This document shows positions 16,661 through 26,109 of a stretch of 64,000 nt of DNA, piece after piece. Both the position numbers and the translations under genes were made by a program. Positions within the stretch are counted from its first letter, which is position 1; each line of letters begins with the position of its first letter. Source of the stretch: Pseudolabrys sp963821785 (GTDB taxonomy: Bacteria; Pseudomonadota; Alphaproteobacteria; Rhizobiales; Xanthobacteraceae). The DNA lies in NCBI GenBank assembly GCA_963821785.1, contig CAWGFC010000003.1, positions 62,001 to 126,000 on the forward strand. The letters are read 5' to 3'. Under the pieces are notes generated by a model. That model saw nothing but the letters and a program-made list of their open reading frames with translations, ran no database searches and had not been told where the DNA came from.

Positions 16661-16882
16661 ATGACGACTGAAACCAACAGCAACCGCCCGACGCATCGCG
16701 TTTACGCGGTCATCAAGAAGGAAGGCCGCGAGAAAGGTACCTGGCTCGAAATCGGTGCCGCGTGGCCCCGCCGCGACGGCAAGGGCTATGGCGTGACGCT
16801 CAATTTCATCCCGCGTTCGCCTGACGCCGAGCTGGTTATTCGCGCGATCGAGCCGAAGCCCGCCGCACAGGCCGACGCTTAG
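16661..16882 (+). CDS. Small conserved protein of plasmid/conjugation-associated type
   Basis: This 73-residue protein starts at the ATG behind GAAAGGACGA. Its core (HRVYAVIKKEGREKG, IGAAWPRRDGKGYGVTLNF) resembles small proteins encoded beside DUF736-type genes on alphaproteobacterial plasmids and integrative elements. No enzymatic motif is visible. It lies between a truncated IS630 transposase and tRNA-Lys, a typical setting for leftover mobile DNA. Function unknown. Confidence 0.6.
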   Translation: MTTETNSNRPTHRVYAVIKKEGREKGTWLEIGAAWPRRDGKGYGVTLNFIPRSPDAELVIRAIEPKPAAQADA

Positions 16883-16896
16883 GCTTCGGCCACGAA

Positions 16897-16922
16897 GGGC
16901 GGTGCTCGATTGAGCACCGCCC
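16897..16922 (+). terminator. GC-rich hairpin after the small plasmid-type gene
   Basis: A perfect 11-bp stem (gggcggtgctc / gagcaccgccc) with a GATT loop starts 14 bases after the stop codon. No T-tract follows, so it may be a weak or Rho-assisted terminator. Confidence 0.5.
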
Positions 16923-17030
16923 GCCTTGCAGCTGCATGGGGCGCTGTTCCCAAAAGCTTCCCAAAAACGCCGCATGACGCCGCAGGTTCCCGGCAAAGCT
17001 AATGATTATTGATATTTTTCAGGATGTTAG

Positions 17031-17106
<76 letters not shown>

Positions 17107-17204
17107 GGATTGCCGACTGCGGAGAACCCCGCCAAGGCCGGGTTCGCTTAGCAAAGGTGAGAGGGGGTGTCCAGCCAAGCAAGCCCCTCGTCCACTTCGC
17201 AAAG

Positions 17205-17229
17205 AAAAAGCCGCCGGGCGCCCGGCGGC
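17205..17229 (-). terminator. Rho-independent terminator of the Spy-like gene
   Basis: A perfect self-complementary 20-mer (gccgccgggcgcccggcggc, 17210-17229) is followed on the minus strand by TTTTTC. It lies 70 bases downstream of the Spy-like gene that reads into it. Confidence 0.85.
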
Positions 17230-17299
17230 TTGAGGATACGGCGGCCCGGCGTCTCGGGGAAAACGCCGCAGCTGCCATCCTGCTTCTCGTTGCTGTGGC

Positions 17300-17845
17300 C
17301 TATTGCGGCTGCGGACCGCCGTCGGGGCCCATCGGGCCGTGGCCGAAGCCGCCCGGACCGCGATGCATCCAGCCGTGCTCACCGTGCATGCCGCGCCCGC
17401 GGAAATGCCGCCGGTCGAACCGCGCCAGCACCATGAAACGATGCTTCTGCGCCTCGTCCAGGCTCTTGTAGAGCGGACCGGCGGCGTCGGCGACCTTCTT
17501 GAGCGCGGCGCCGCGCTGCGACAGCACATCGGCGCGGAGCGCAAGGCGCTCGACCGGATCCTTCGGCCGATCGGCGCTGGCGCGCGCGGCGAAGCGTTCC
17601 GAGCGTTGCTTGGCGAGATCGCGCAATGCGCTTTCCACCGCCGGCCAATTCTTCTCCTGCTCGGCGGTGAGCTTCAGTCCGGCATGCAACGCAGCGATGC
17701 GTGCATCGCCGAACGCGGCGATGTCCTGCGCGCTCGGCCGCCAGCGCGGCGCGAAGTCGCGCTCTGCGGGGCTTTGCTGCGCGTAGGCAAGCGTAGCACC
17801 GGCGATCGCAAGCGCGGTCGAGCCGGCGAGTACAGTCTTCCACAT
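17300..17845 (-). CDS. Spy/CpxP-like LTxxQ periplasmic protein
   Basis: The 181-residue protein has a signal peptide (MWKTVLAGSTALAIAGATLAYA) and the LTxxQ signature in LKLTAEQEKNWPAVESAL, followed by amphipathic helices rich in Arg, Ala and Glu. The C-terminus is Gly/His/Met-rich (GRGMHGEHGWMHRGPGG), a possible metal-binding tail. Relatives act as periplasmic chaperones or envelope-stress factors. It is monocistronic, with GGAGG 6 bases before the ATG and a strong terminator after it. A second, frameshifted member of the family is at 26110-26539. Confidence 0.85.
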   Translation of the reverse strand: MWKTVLAGSTALAIAGATLAYAQQSPAERDFAPRWRPSAQDIAAFGDARIAALHAGLKLTAEQEKNWPAVESALRDLAKQRSERFAARASADRPKDPVERLALRADVLSQRGAALKKVADAAGPLYKSLDEAQKHRFMVLARFDRRHFRGRGMHGEHGWMHRGPGGFGHGPMGPDGGPQPQ

Positions 17846-17992
17846 GGCATTCCTCCAATGGCATTTCCGATAATGCCAATAGTGGAGTTGCGCCCTGCCT
17901 TTTCAAGTTAAAGTCACGCAATGTAGATGTACGCGCGTTCAGTATAAATGAGCGCAGGAAATTGCCGCGTCATTCGTTACCGCGCGCCTCGC

Positions 17993-20029
17993 TTACATCA
18001 TGCCGAGCGCGCGCGGCAGCCAAATCGACAGACCGGGCCAATAGGTCACGACGGCCAAGAAGCCCAACATCGCCAGCAGCCAAGGCCAGACGGCGATGGT
18101 GAGTTCGGTGATACCCATCTTGGCGATACCCGACGCGACGTACAGGTTCAATCCGACCGGTGGGTGGCACAGGCCGACTTCCAGATTGACCGTCATCAGA
18201 ATACCGAAGTGGATCGGATCGATGCCGAGCTTGATCGCAACCGGAAACAGAATCGGCGCCATGATCAGGATGATCGACGACGCTTCCATCACGTTGCCGG
18301 CCAATAACAACAGCACGTTGACGACCAAGAGGAACGAGACCCAGCCGAGGCCCTGGGCGGTCATCCACTCCGCCAAATGCTGCGGAATATTCTCGTAGGT
18401 GAGCAGAAACGAGAACAGCACCGCGTTGGTGATGATGTAGAGCAGCATCGCGCTCAGATTGGCGGCCGACAGCAGTACCCGCGGCACGTCGCGCAATTTG
18501 AGATCCTTGTAGACGAACACGGCGACGACGAAGGCGTAGACCGCGCTCATGGCAGCCGCTTCGGTCGGCGTAAAGACGCCGGAATAGATGCCGCCGATCA
18601 CGATGAAGATCAGGAGAAGACCCCAGATCGACTCGCGGAACGTGTGCAGGCGCTCGCCGAAGGACGCCTTCGGCATGCGCGGATAATTGTTACGCCAGGC
18701 GCGGTAGAACGTGACTGCGCCGAGCGTCGTTGCCAGCGCGATGCCGGGGACAATGCCGGCGATGAACAGCTTTCCAACCGAGGAATTGGTGGCGACGGCG
18801 TAGAGCACCATCGGGATGGACGGCGGAATCAAGATTCCCAACGAGCCCGACGTGGTAATCACGCCGGCGCCGAAGCGTTTGGGGAAGCCCTGTGCCACCA
18901 TCGCCGGGAGAATGACCGAGCCGATGGCGACGACGGTCGCCGGAGACGAACCGGACACCGCCGCAAACAGCGCGCAGGCAAGAACGCCCGCGAGCGCCAA
19001 ACCGCCATACCAATGCCCGACCATGGCGGTCGCGAAGCTGATCATGCGCCGCGCGACCCCGCCATGCGTGAGGAAGCCGCCGGCCAGGATAAAGAACGGG
19101 ATCGCCATGATCTCGAAGCTTTCCAGGCCGGTGAACAGCTTGAGCGCCACCGATTCCGTGCGCACGTCGGTCAGCGTGAACATGAAAGTCAGCACGGTCA
19201 GGCCGAGCGAGATCGATACCGGCATGCCAGTCAGCATCAGCGCGAGCAGCAGGACAAACATGATGACCGCGCGCATGCCCTGTGGCAGCACAATAAAACC
19301 GGTGGCGTGCGCGACGCAGATCGCCACGATCAAAAGCGGCGCCAGGATCAAAATGACGCCGAGCGGGCTGCTTTCACTGTCGCGCTTCTCGCGCCGGGCA
19401 ATGTCGGCGGGATGCAAAGCATCGGCCTCGATGCCGTCGACATGGGCCGCGTCGTGATGCGGCAGTTGGCCGGTCCAGTAGAACCACCAGGCGACCTGCA
19501 GGAAACGGAAGCACATCAGCCCGGAGCCGAGCGGCAGCGTCAAATAGATTGCCCACATCGGCCACTCGAGATCGTTGGACTGCTGGCCGGTCTTGAACAT
19601 TTCCCCCACGAACGAACCGCCGAACACCGCAACAATGCCGGTGAACAGCGCGCCACACAGCAGACTGAAGACGACGACCCGCTTGCGTGATGCCGCGGGA
19701 AGCATATTGACGAAGACGTCGACGCCAACATGGATGCCTGTCCGCACGCCGTAAGCGGCGCCGAACTTGGCCATCCAGATGAACATGTAGATGCACAGCT
19801 CCTGCGCCCAGGACAAATCCAGGGACGCGAGCCAGAGATAAATGTCCTTGAGGACCCAGGGTACGATGGGCACGCCATGCGCGTCCGCCCATTTCGACAC
19901 ATTGATTGAGATGCCGGTGCCATAGCGATGCAGCACGGCAACGAAAATCAAAAGTGTTGCCGCTGCAATTAGCGTCGCGATGAGCCACTCTTCCAAATGG
20001 TCGAGCGCCCGGTTGAGCCTCTTGAGCAC
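17993..20029 (-). CDS. dctQM: TRAP transporter fused small and large membrane subunits (DctQM)
   Basis: The 678-residue protein joins a DctQ-like N-terminus (about 1-200: four helices, LDHLEEWLIATLIAAATLL, AQELCIYMFIWMAKFGAAYG) to a DctM-like large subunit (about 235-678: many helices, PFFILAGGFLTHGG, SGSSPATVVAIGSVILPAM, LGILIPPSIPMVLYA, VGLCHPPVGLNLYV). It forms the sodium-driven membrane part of a tripartite ATP-independent importer of organic acids, served by the binding protein encoded just upstream. I prefer the GTG at 20029 because GGGGGGAA lies 6 bases before it; a TTG at 20056 lacks such a site. An 11-bp hairpin separates it from dctP. Confidence 0.92.
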   Translation of the reverse strand: MLKRLNRALDHLEEWLIATLIAAATLLIFVAVLHRYGTGISINVSKWADAHGVPIVPWVLKDIYLWLASLDLSWAQELCIYMFIWMAKFGAAYGVRTGIHVGVDVFVNMLPAASRKRVVVFSLLCGALFTGIVAVFGGSFVGEMFKTGQQSNDLEWPMWAIYLTLPLGSGLMCFRFLQVAWWFYWTGQLPHHDAAHVDGIEADALHPADIARREKRDSESSPLGVILILAPLLIVAICVAHATGFIVLPQGMRAVIMFVLLLALMLTGMPVSISLGLTVLTFMFTLTDVRTESVALKLFTGLESFEIMAIPFFILAGGFLTHGGVARRMISFATAMVGHWYGGLALAGVLACALFAAVSGSSPATVVAIGSVILPAMVAQGFPKRFGAGVITTSGSLGILIPPSIPMVLYAVATNSSVGKLFIAGIVPGIALATTLGAVTFYRAWRNNYPRMPKASFGERLHTFRESIWGLLLIFIVIGGIYSGVFTPTEAAAMSAVYAFVVAVFVYKDLKLRDVPRVLLSAANLSAMLLYIITNAVLFSFLLTYENIPQHLAEWMTAQGLGWVSFLLVVNVLLLLAGNVMEASSIILIMAPILFPVAIKLGIDPIHFGILMTVNLEVGLCHPPVGLNLYVASGIAKMGITELTIAVWPWLLAMLGFLAVVTYWPGLSIWLPRALGMM

Positions 20030-20058
20030 GCGCGATTCCCCCCAGTCTGGAACCAATG

Positions 20059-20085
20059 CGGCCGGGGGCCCTGAGCCCCCGGCCG
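20059..20085 (-). promoter_or_regulatory. Stable hairpin between dctP and dctQM
   Basis: A perfect 11-bp stem (cggccgggggc / gcccccggccg) with a 5-base loop lies between the two TRAP genes. On the minus strand no T-run follows, so it is more likely a 3'-end stabiliser of the dctP transcript, or a partial terminator, than a full stop. It would favour more binding protein than membrane subunit. Confidence 0.6.
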
Positions 20086-20117
20086 TTCTTGTTCTTTTCT
20101 GCTGACGAAGCCGACCG

Positions 20118-21119
20118 TCAGTTCATCTTAATGTCCAACTCCTTGGCTACTAGGTCGAGGACTTCCTGGCCGACGCGACCTTTGGCCCACTTGTAGGTCG
20201 GCTGCATCGCCTTTTGCCAAGCCAACTTTTGCTCGGGCGTCAGATAGTGCAGCGTCGTCTTGCCAGACGCCTTGATCGCTTCCAGCGCGTCGGCATTTTC
20301 CTTCATGGCGATCGAATTGGTATAATCGGTCGCCTCCGCCATCGCCTTGTCGAGTTCCTTGCGAATATCCGGCGGCAAGCCGTTCCAGAACTTGCTGTTG
20401 ACGATCACCGCGTATTGCAGGTGCGCGTGATAGGAGACGGTGATGTGCTTCTGCACCTCGTGGAACTTTTGCGTCAGATAATTCGACGGGGTGTTTTCGC
20501 AGCCGTCCACCACGCCGGTCTGCAGCGCCTGATAGACTTCCGAGAAGGCCATGATCTGCGGGATCGCGCCAACGTCGCGGAAATAGCGGTCGGCGATCTT
20601 GGAGCCGGAGATCCGGATCTTGAGACCCTGGAAATCCGCCGGATTGAGCAACGGCCGGTTGGCCGAGACCATGTGGAAGCCGTTGTCCCAGTAAGCCAAT
20701 CCGGTGATGCCCTTGCTCTCGAGCTTCTGGAACAGCCACTTGCCGACCGGGCCCTTCATCGCCTTGTCGTAGGTCGCGTCGTCCTTGAACAGCCACGGCA
20801 GATCGAGCGCTTCGAATTCCTTGGCGCCGAGCGGCGCGAATTTGGCGGTCGAGGGCGCCAGCATCTGCACCGAGCCGAGCTGCAGCGCTTCGATCTCTTC
20901 CTTGTCCTTGAACAGCTGCGAGTTCGGATAGACTTCGACCTTCACTTTGCCGTTGGTATATTTCTCGGCGAGCTCCTTGAACTTGAGCGCGCCCTTGCCC
21001 TTCGGCGTGTCGTTGGCCACGACGTGGCTGAATTTGATGATGATCGGATTTTGCGCCATGCCCGTACCGGGCGCCGCAAAAACGGCAACCGCCGCCGCCA
21101 CCAGAAGCCATTTACGCAT
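20118..21119 (-). CDS. dctP: TRAP transporter solute-binding protein (DctP family)
   Basis: The 333-residue protein starts at ATG 21119 behind GGAGGAAAATTCA. It has a signal peptide (MRKWLLVAAAVAVFAAPG to MAQ). DctP family hallmarks are IIKFSHVVANDTPKGKGA, KVKVEVYPNSQLF, LKIRISGSKIADRYF (the Arg that binds the substrate carboxylate lies in this strand) and VVDGCENTPSNYL. It captures an organic acid in the periplasm for the DctQM protein encoded downstream. The family is mostly specific for C4-dicarboxylates or related acids; the exact ligand cannot be read. Confidence 0.93.
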   Translation of the reverse strand: MRKWLLVAAAVAVFAAPGTGMAQNPIIIKFSHVVANDTPKGKGALKFKELAEKYTNGKVKVEVYPNSQLFKDKEEIEALQLGSVQMLAPSTAKFAPLGAKEFEALDLPWLFKDDATYDKAMKGPVGKWLFQKLESKGITGLAYWDNGFHMVSANRPLLNPADFQGLKIRISGSKIADRYFRDVGAIPQIMAFSEVYQALQTGVVDGCENTPSNYLTQKFHEVQKHITVSYHAHLQYAVIVNSKFWNGLPPDIRKELDKAMAEATDYTNSIAMKENADALEAIKASGKTTLHYLTPEQKLAWQKAMQPTYKWAKGRVGQEVLDLVAKELDIKMN

Positions 21120-21270
21120 TGAATTTTCCTCCGCTACGGTTCGTTGAATTAAAGATTCTTGTTGGTTTTTCGAACGGTTACCCTGGCATTTAACCGTCAA
21201 AACGGCAAGTAGGCCGCGGTATCCTGCATAGCGCAGCACACAATCGGGCGGAGGTGTCGAGCTAGGGGGA

Positions 21271-21987
21271 TCAGAGGCCCAAGTAGGCTTGGCGGATTTC
21301 CGGCTTGGCCGCGACTTCGGCGCTCGGCCCCTCAAGGAAGGAGCGGCCTTCTGCGATGACATAAGCATAATCGCTGAGCGCCAGCGCCAGATGCAAATTT
21401 TGCTCGACCAGCAGAACGGTCACGCCTCCCGCCTTGAGCGCCTTCAGCGTTTCCGCCAGTTGCTGCACCACGACCGGGGCGAGACCGAGCGACAACTCGT
21501 CGATGATCAGGATTTCCGGCACCGCCATCAGGCCGCGGGCGATCGCCAGCATCTGCTGTTCGCCGCCGGAGAACGTTCCCGCCTTCTGGTTGCGGCGCTC
21601 CTTCAACCGCGGGAACATGCCGTAGACCTGGTCGAGCTGGGTATTGAAGCACCGGCGGGCGCGGTGCGAATAAGCGCCCATCTCCAGGTTCTCTTCGACG
21701 GTCATATTGCTGAACAGCTGCCGCCCCTCGGGCACCAGCACGAGGCCGCGTGCCGCCTTGGCATGGGCGGGCAGCCAGGTGACGTCCTCATCGGCGAACA
21801 CGATCTTGCCGCCGCGCGGACGCAAGGCGCCGGTGATCGCGCGCAGGCTGGTGGTCTTGCCGGCGCCGTTGGCGCCAAGCAGCGTGGTCATGCTGCCGCG
21901 CTTGACCTTGAGCGAGATGCCCCAGAGCACCTGCACGTCGCCATAACCGGCCTCGAGGGCCTCGACCTGCAGCAAAGTGTCGGTCAC
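21271..21987 (-). CDS. livF: Branched-chain amino-acid-type ABC transporter ATPase LivF
   Basis: The 238-residue ATPase has Walker A GANGAGKTTS, Q-loop region VPEGRQLFSNMTVEENL, signature FSGGEQQMLAIARGL and Walker B ILIIDELSLGLAP, the typical LivF pattern with Glu-Leu-Ser after the Asp. It begins with GTG, overlapping the livG stop by four bases (GTGA). It is the last gene of the livK-H-M-G-F series and powers uptake of hydrophobic amino acids or, in many Hyphomicrobiales, aromatic or amide compounds. Confidence 0.95.
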   Translation of the reverse strand: MTDTLLQVEALEAGYGDVQVLWGISLKVKRGSMTTLLGANGAGKTTSLRAITGALRPRGGKIVFADEDVTWLPAHAKAARGLVLVPEGRQLFSNMTVEENLEMGAYSHRARRCFNTQLDQVYGMFPRLKERRNQKAGTFSGGEQQMLAIARGLMAVPEILIIDELSLGLAPVVVQQLAETLKALKAGGVTVLLVEQNLHLALALSDYAYVIAEGRSFLEGPSAEVAAKPEIRQAYLGL

Positions 21988-22736
21988 GCCGGCTGCTCCG
22001 CTGCGTTGAGCAATTTGGAATCGCCGAGATAGGCGGCGATCACATCGGGATTGTCGGCAACCTGCTGCGGCGAACCTTCCGCGAGCTTGGCGCCGAGATT
22101 GAGCACGACGATGCGGTCCGACAGGCTCATGACCGCGCGCATGATGTGCTCGATCATCAGGATGGCAATGCCGCTGTCGCGAATCCTGCGCACCGTCTCA
22201 ATCATGCCTTCGGTTTCGGTCGGATTGAGCCCGGCGAGCACTTCGTCGAGCAGCAGCAGGCGCGGACGCGCCGCCAGCGCGCGGGCCAGTTCGAGCCGCT
22301 TTTTGCCGGCGGTGGTCAGCGAACCCGCCAGCGTATCGGCGCGATCGCCGAGGCCGATCATCTCGACAACCTCACGTGCCACCTTGCGCGCGGCGGTAAG
22401 CGGCAGCGCCTCCCGGCCGAAGCAGGCGCCGACGGTGCAATTGTCGAGCACGCTCAGCCCGCCGAGCGGCTGCACGATCTGGTGGGCGCGCGCGATGCCG
22501 TGACCGCAGACGCGATAAGGCGGTCCGCCGGTGATGTCCTGCCCGGCGAAAAAGACCTTGCCGCTATCGGGCGGATAGACGCCGTTGATCAGGTTGAACA
22601 CGGTCGATTTGCCGGCGCCATTCGGGCCGATCAGGCCGAGGATCTCGCCTTCGTTGACGGTCAGGCTTAGCCGGTCGACGGCCTGCAATCCACCGAAACG
22701 CTTGCTGATACGGCTGACCTCGAGGAGCGTGCTCAT
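21984..22736 (-). CDS. livG: Branched-chain amino-acid-type ABC transporter ATPase LivG
   Basis: The 250-residue ATPase has Walker A GPNGAGKSTVF, GIARAHQIVQPLGGLSVLDN, signature LTTAGKKRLELARAL and Walker B LLLLDEVLAGLNPTE. The LTTAGKKR form of the signature, rather than LSGGQ, is usual for LivG. The ATG at 22736 overlaps the livM stop (ATGA), the usual coupling in these operons; a GTG 9 bases further upstream is possible but less likely. Confidence 0.95.
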   Translation of the reverse strand: MSTLLEVSRISKRFGGLQAVDRLSLTVNEGEILGLIGPNGAGKSTVFNLINGVYPPDSGKVFFAGQDITGGPPYRVCGHGIARAHQIVQPLGGLSVLDNCTVGACFGREALPLTAARKVAREVVEMIGLGDRADTLAGSLTTAGKKRLELARALAARPRLLLLDEVLAGLNPTETEGMIETVRRIRDSGIAILMIEHIMRAVMSLSDRIVVLNLGAKLAEGSPQQVADNPDVIAAYLGDSKLLNAAEQPA

Positions 22737-23695
22737 TCCAGCCACTTCCTCGTCTTTGGCCAGCGCTGGTGCAGCCAGCCGAGCAGCCCGCCAGGAACGA
22801 ACTGCACGATCAAGAGCAATAGCGCGCCGGCGATCACCAACTGGAACTGCGAGAAGCTCTGCGCCGTCAACAGGAAGCCGCGCAATTCCTCATACAGAAA
22901 GGCGCCGAGCGCTGGTCCGAGGATTGTGCCGGAGCCGCCGAGCATGACCATCACGATCGCCTCGATCGAGGTCTGCAAGTTGAAGGCGCTGGTCGGCTCG
23001 ATGATGCCGCTCTTGAAGAAGTAAAGCCCGCCGGCGATCGCCGGCAGGAAAGCGGAGGCGCTATAGACCATCGCCTTGTAAAGCGGGGTCGGCACGCCCA
23101 ACACCGATGCAGCGTCCTCGTTCTGCCCGATCGCAAGCAGGCCGAGACCGAATTTCGAATTTCTGATGGCGTAGCTCGCAAGCAACGATGCCGCGGTCGC
23201 AGCGACGATCAACAGATAAGTGGTCCACAGCGCCTGCATCGGACCGCCGAGCGAGCCGTAGGAGTCGAGCGACAGATAAATCCCGGTCGCGCCGCCCCAT
23301 GGCTCGAAATTGACCACCAATTGCTGAATCGCCTGGTTCACGCCAATGGTCGCGAGCGCGAAGAAGGCGCCGCGCAGCCGCAGGATGCCGAGACCAAACA
23401 GCAGCGCCAGCGCACTCACCGCGATGCCGCCGACTAAGGCCGCCGGGATAACATTCCAATGCAGCGCGGTGACCAGATAGAGGCAGACATAGCCACCGAG
23501 GCCGAAGAAGACGATATTGCCGAAATTGACGTAGCCGGCGTAGCCGATCATCAGATTGAGGTTGCTCGCCAGGATGATGTAGACCGCCGCCAGCAGCAGA
23601 CTTTCGCGCAAGCCCACATCGTCGGTGAAATAAGGATAGAGCGCGTAGAGCAGCGCCGCCGCGACGATGAACCAGGGAAAAGGACGACGCCACAC
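22733..23695 (-). CDS. livM: Branched-chain amino-acid-type ABC transporter permease LivM
   Basis: The 320-residue membrane protein starts with GTG. It has about eight to ten helices and the LivM hallmarks ASNLNLMIGYAGYVNFG and GGSGTILGPALGAFLYEEL. It forms the translocation pore with LivH. It is separated from the livH stop by only a few bases. Confidence 0.93.
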   Translation of the reverse strand: MWRRPFPWFIVAAALLYALYPYFTDDVGLRESLLLAAVYIILASNLNLMIGYAGYVNFGNIVFFGLGGYVCLYLVTALHWNVIPAALVGGIAVSALALLFGLGILRLRGAFFALATIGVNQAIQQLVVNFEPWGGATGIYLSLDSYGSLGGPMQALWTTYLLIVAATAASLLASYAIRNSKFGLGLLAIGQNEDAASVLGVPTPLYKAMVYSASAFLPAIAGGLYFFKSGIIEPTSAFNLQTSIEAIVMVMLGGSGTILGPALGAFLYEELRGFLLTAQSFSQFQLVIAGALLLLIVQFVPGGLLGWLHQRWPKTRKWLE

Positions 23696-23699
23696 GGGA

Positions 23700-24560
23700 T
23701 CAAGCCTTGGTGAACGAGAAAATGCCGCGCGGGAACGCGATCAGGCAGAACACGAACAGGCCGAACTCGACGATAGGAATCCAGCTCACCGGCATGAACG
23801 GCGTCGCCAGGCCTTCGATCAGACCGAGCGCGATGCCGCCCATGAGGGCGCCCGCCGGATTGCCGAGCCCGCCGAGCACGGTGACCACGAAGCTCTTGAG
23901 CTGATAGGCCTCGCCCGACAACACCGTGAACGGAAACATGGTCGCGATCAGCGTGCCGGAGACGCCGGCAAGCGCGACGCCGAGGCCGAACGCCATGGCC
24001 AGCACCTGGGTCGTCGGTATGCCGCACAGTTCGGCGGCCTCGCGATTGGTGGCGACCGCACGCACCGCTTTGCCGATGCGCGTGTGATAAAGCAGCAGGT
24101 ACAGGAGGCCGGCGATCACCACCGCCAGCACTGCCGCGGTGATATGCGTGCCGGTAAAGGTGTAGCCCTGCCAACTGACGCTCGGCATGTTGACCTGCAC
24201 GTTGTACGGGCTGGTGGTCCACCAGGCGGTGCCGAGGCCGATCAACACCATGTTGAGCGCGAAGGTCGAGAGCAGGCTCATCAGTTCCGGGCGGCCGACC
24301 ATCCGGTGCACGCCGATCCAATACAACGCGATGCCGATGACGAAACCGAAAACAATCATTAACGGCACGGCGGCATAAGGGTGCAGGCCGAGCATGTTCG
24401 CCACCGTATAAAGCACGAACATGCCGATGACGACGATCGCGCCGTGGGCGAGATTGATGACGTTCATGACGCCCCAAATAAGCGTCAGGCCCATAGCGGC
24501 CAGTCCATAAACCGCGCCGATAAGGATGCCGTCGATAACCGAGGCGAGAATGCCGATCAT
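23700..24560 (-). CDS. livH: Branched-chain amino-acid-type ABC transporter permease LivH
   Basis: The 286-residue membrane protein has the LivH hallmarks AAMGLTLIWGVMNVINLAHG and VTVLGGLGNPAGALMGGIAL, and about eight helices. It pairs with LivM. It lies 49 bases downstream of the binding-protein gene in the same orientation. Confidence 0.94.
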   Translation of the reverse strand: MIGILASVIDGILIGAVYGLAAMGLTLIWGVMNVINLAHGAIVVIGMFVLYTVANMLGLHPYAAVPLMIVFGFVIGIALYWIGVHRMVGRPELMSLLSTFALNMVLIGLGTAWWTTSPYNVQVNMPSVSWQGYTFTGTHITAAVLAVVIAGLLYLLLYHTRIGKAVRAVATNREAAELCGIPTTQVLAMAFGLGVALAGVSGTLIATMFPFTVLSGEAYQLKSFVVTVLGGLGNPAGALMGGIALGLIEGLATPFMPVSWIPIVEFGLFVFCLIAFPRGIFSFTKA

Positions 24561-24609
24561 GTTGGGTGCGGCACGGCGGCGGCGCTGACCGCCGCCGTGG
24601 CCGATTCAA

Positions 24610-25803
24610 TCAATAGAGGGCATCGGCGGTCTTCGCCGCCTTCGGCCAGATCACTTCCTTGACCAGCTTGCCGTTCTTCTTCTGCCACTGCGCGAGCACC
24701 ATGTCGTGGCCGATCTGTAGCCCGTGCGACTTCGGATCGTTGGAGAACTTAGTGCGGCCGAAGAAGGTGGTGACATCCATGGCGTTGAGTTGCGCCGCCA
24801 CCTTAGCTGGGTCGATCGAGTCGGCCTTCTCCATCGCGTGCTGCAGAATCAAGCCGGCCGCGTAGCCGCCGGCGGCATGATAGGCGGGCGCGATCTTGTA
24901 CTTGTCGGCGAACGCCTTGGTGAAGGTGGGAACGGTCGGGCCGAAGTCCGGCTTGAACGCCGCCTGGGGCTCCCATTGCGAGGGCACCGAGATGCCGACC
25001 GCCGCGTCGCCGAGCTCGGCGAATTTCGGGCTGTCGGGCGCGACCAGCAGCGTGACCCACTTCACACCGGCCTTCTGCTCATGCAACTGGCGGGCGAGCG
25101 TCGCGCCGTCGGCATAATGACCGCCGCCGAGCAGCGCGTCCGCCTTGGCCGAGATCGCCTTGTTGATGACGGGCGAGAAATCCGTGGTGCTGCCGGCATA
25201 CGATTCGTCGACCGCGATCACGTCGCCCTGCTTCTTGGCCGTATCGCGCACCGCCGCCACCACGGACTTGCTGAAGGGGTCGTCTTCATAGACGAAAGCG
25301 ACGTGCGGCTTTGCATTCTTCTCTTTCAACGCCAGCAGCGCGCCGGCGAGATACTGGCTCGATCCGGTGTAGAGCTGAAACAGATTCTTGTTGCCGAGCT
25401 GATAGGTCTTCTCCAGAGCGCCGCCGGTAGTGATCATCACCTTGCCGTACTGCTCGGAGATGATCGCCGCGGTCGCGACCAGCCCGGATGAATACGGGCT
25501 GATCAGGAACTGCGCCTTATCCTGGGTGATCAGACGGGTATAGAGCTGCTGCACGCGCATGTTCTGCGACTCGTCGTCGTAGGTCACGAGTTTGACGGTG
25601 TAGCTCTTGCCGCCGACCTTGATGCCGCCTTTGGCATTGACGTCATCGCGCCACAGCTCGATGCCGCGCATTTGCGCGGTCGAGTCGTTGTTCAAGGCGC
25701 CGGTTTGCGAGGCGGTGAAACCGATGGTGATGGTTTCCTGGGCGAATGCCGGGCTCCCGGTGAACAGCATTGCCGCCGCCGCCAGATAGAGAATTTTTTT
25801 CAT
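24610..25803 (-). CDS. Periplasmic substrate-binding protein (LivK type)
   Basis: The 397-residue protein starts at ATG 25803 behind GGAGGAGCCC. It has a signal peptide (MKKILYLAAAAMLFTGSPAFA) and a type 1 periplasmic-binding fold (ITIGFTASQTGALNNDS, YTVKLVTYDDESQN, FLISPYSSGLVATAA, HVAFVYEDDPFSKSV). It heads the livHMGF operon. Members of this branch in Hyphomicrobiales bind branched-chain amino acids, amides, urea or aromatic acids; I cannot fix the ligand, so no livK or livJ symbol is given. Confidence 0.92.
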   Translation of the reverse strand: MKKILYLAAAAMLFTGSPAFAQETITIGFTASQTGALNNDSTAQMRGIELWRDDVNAKGGIKVGGKSYTVKLVTYDDESQNMRVQQLYTRLITQDKAQFLISPYSSGLVATAAIISEQYGKVMITTGGALEKTYQLGNKNLFQLYTGSSQYLAGALLALKEKNAKPHVAFVYEDDPFSKSVVAAVRDTAKKQGDVIAVDESYAGSTTDFSPVINKAISAKADALLGGGHYADGATLARQLHEQKAGVKWVTLLVAPDSPKFAELGDAAVGISVPSQWEPQAAFKPDFGPTVPTFTKAFADKYKIAPAYHAAGGYAAGLILQHAMEKADSIDPAKVAAQLNAMDVTTFFGRTKFSNDPKSHGLQIGHDMVLAQWQKKNGKLVKEVIWPKAAKTADALY

Positions 25804-26109
25804 GGGCTCCTCCGAAAGTTGCCCGTTGCAGGGCAATTATTGCCCAGAATTGCGCCGACACTTTTCAAGTGTCAAACAGCCAATTGGAACACGACGGTAA
25901 AATAATAAAGAGCCGGAGCTGATTTAGGATTGAGGCAGGTCAAACTGACGCACCCCGGCCGGCACGGTGTATTGTGTCGCCGCGCGTCAGTTGGCGGTAG
26001 CCTGATATGTCCACTCAAGCCAGAGGAGTGATTGGCGATCTGCTGGGCGGGCCGCCGCCTCGTCTCGGCTGGCCCGGCAAGTCGCGAGGAACGCCAGCCA
26101 CCGGTACGT
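25804..26109. other. Intergenic region upstream of the liv-type operon
   Basis: This stretch carries the promoter region of the minus-strand binding-protein operon and the tail region past the frameshifted Spy-like gene. No supported gene is visible. Confidence 0.4.

Noticed and set aside
13899..17030. Possible integrative element bounded by tRNA-Lys att sites
   Set aside because: No direct repeat of the tRNA 3' end and no integrase of the tyrosine type were found by eye, so the boundaries cannot be supported.
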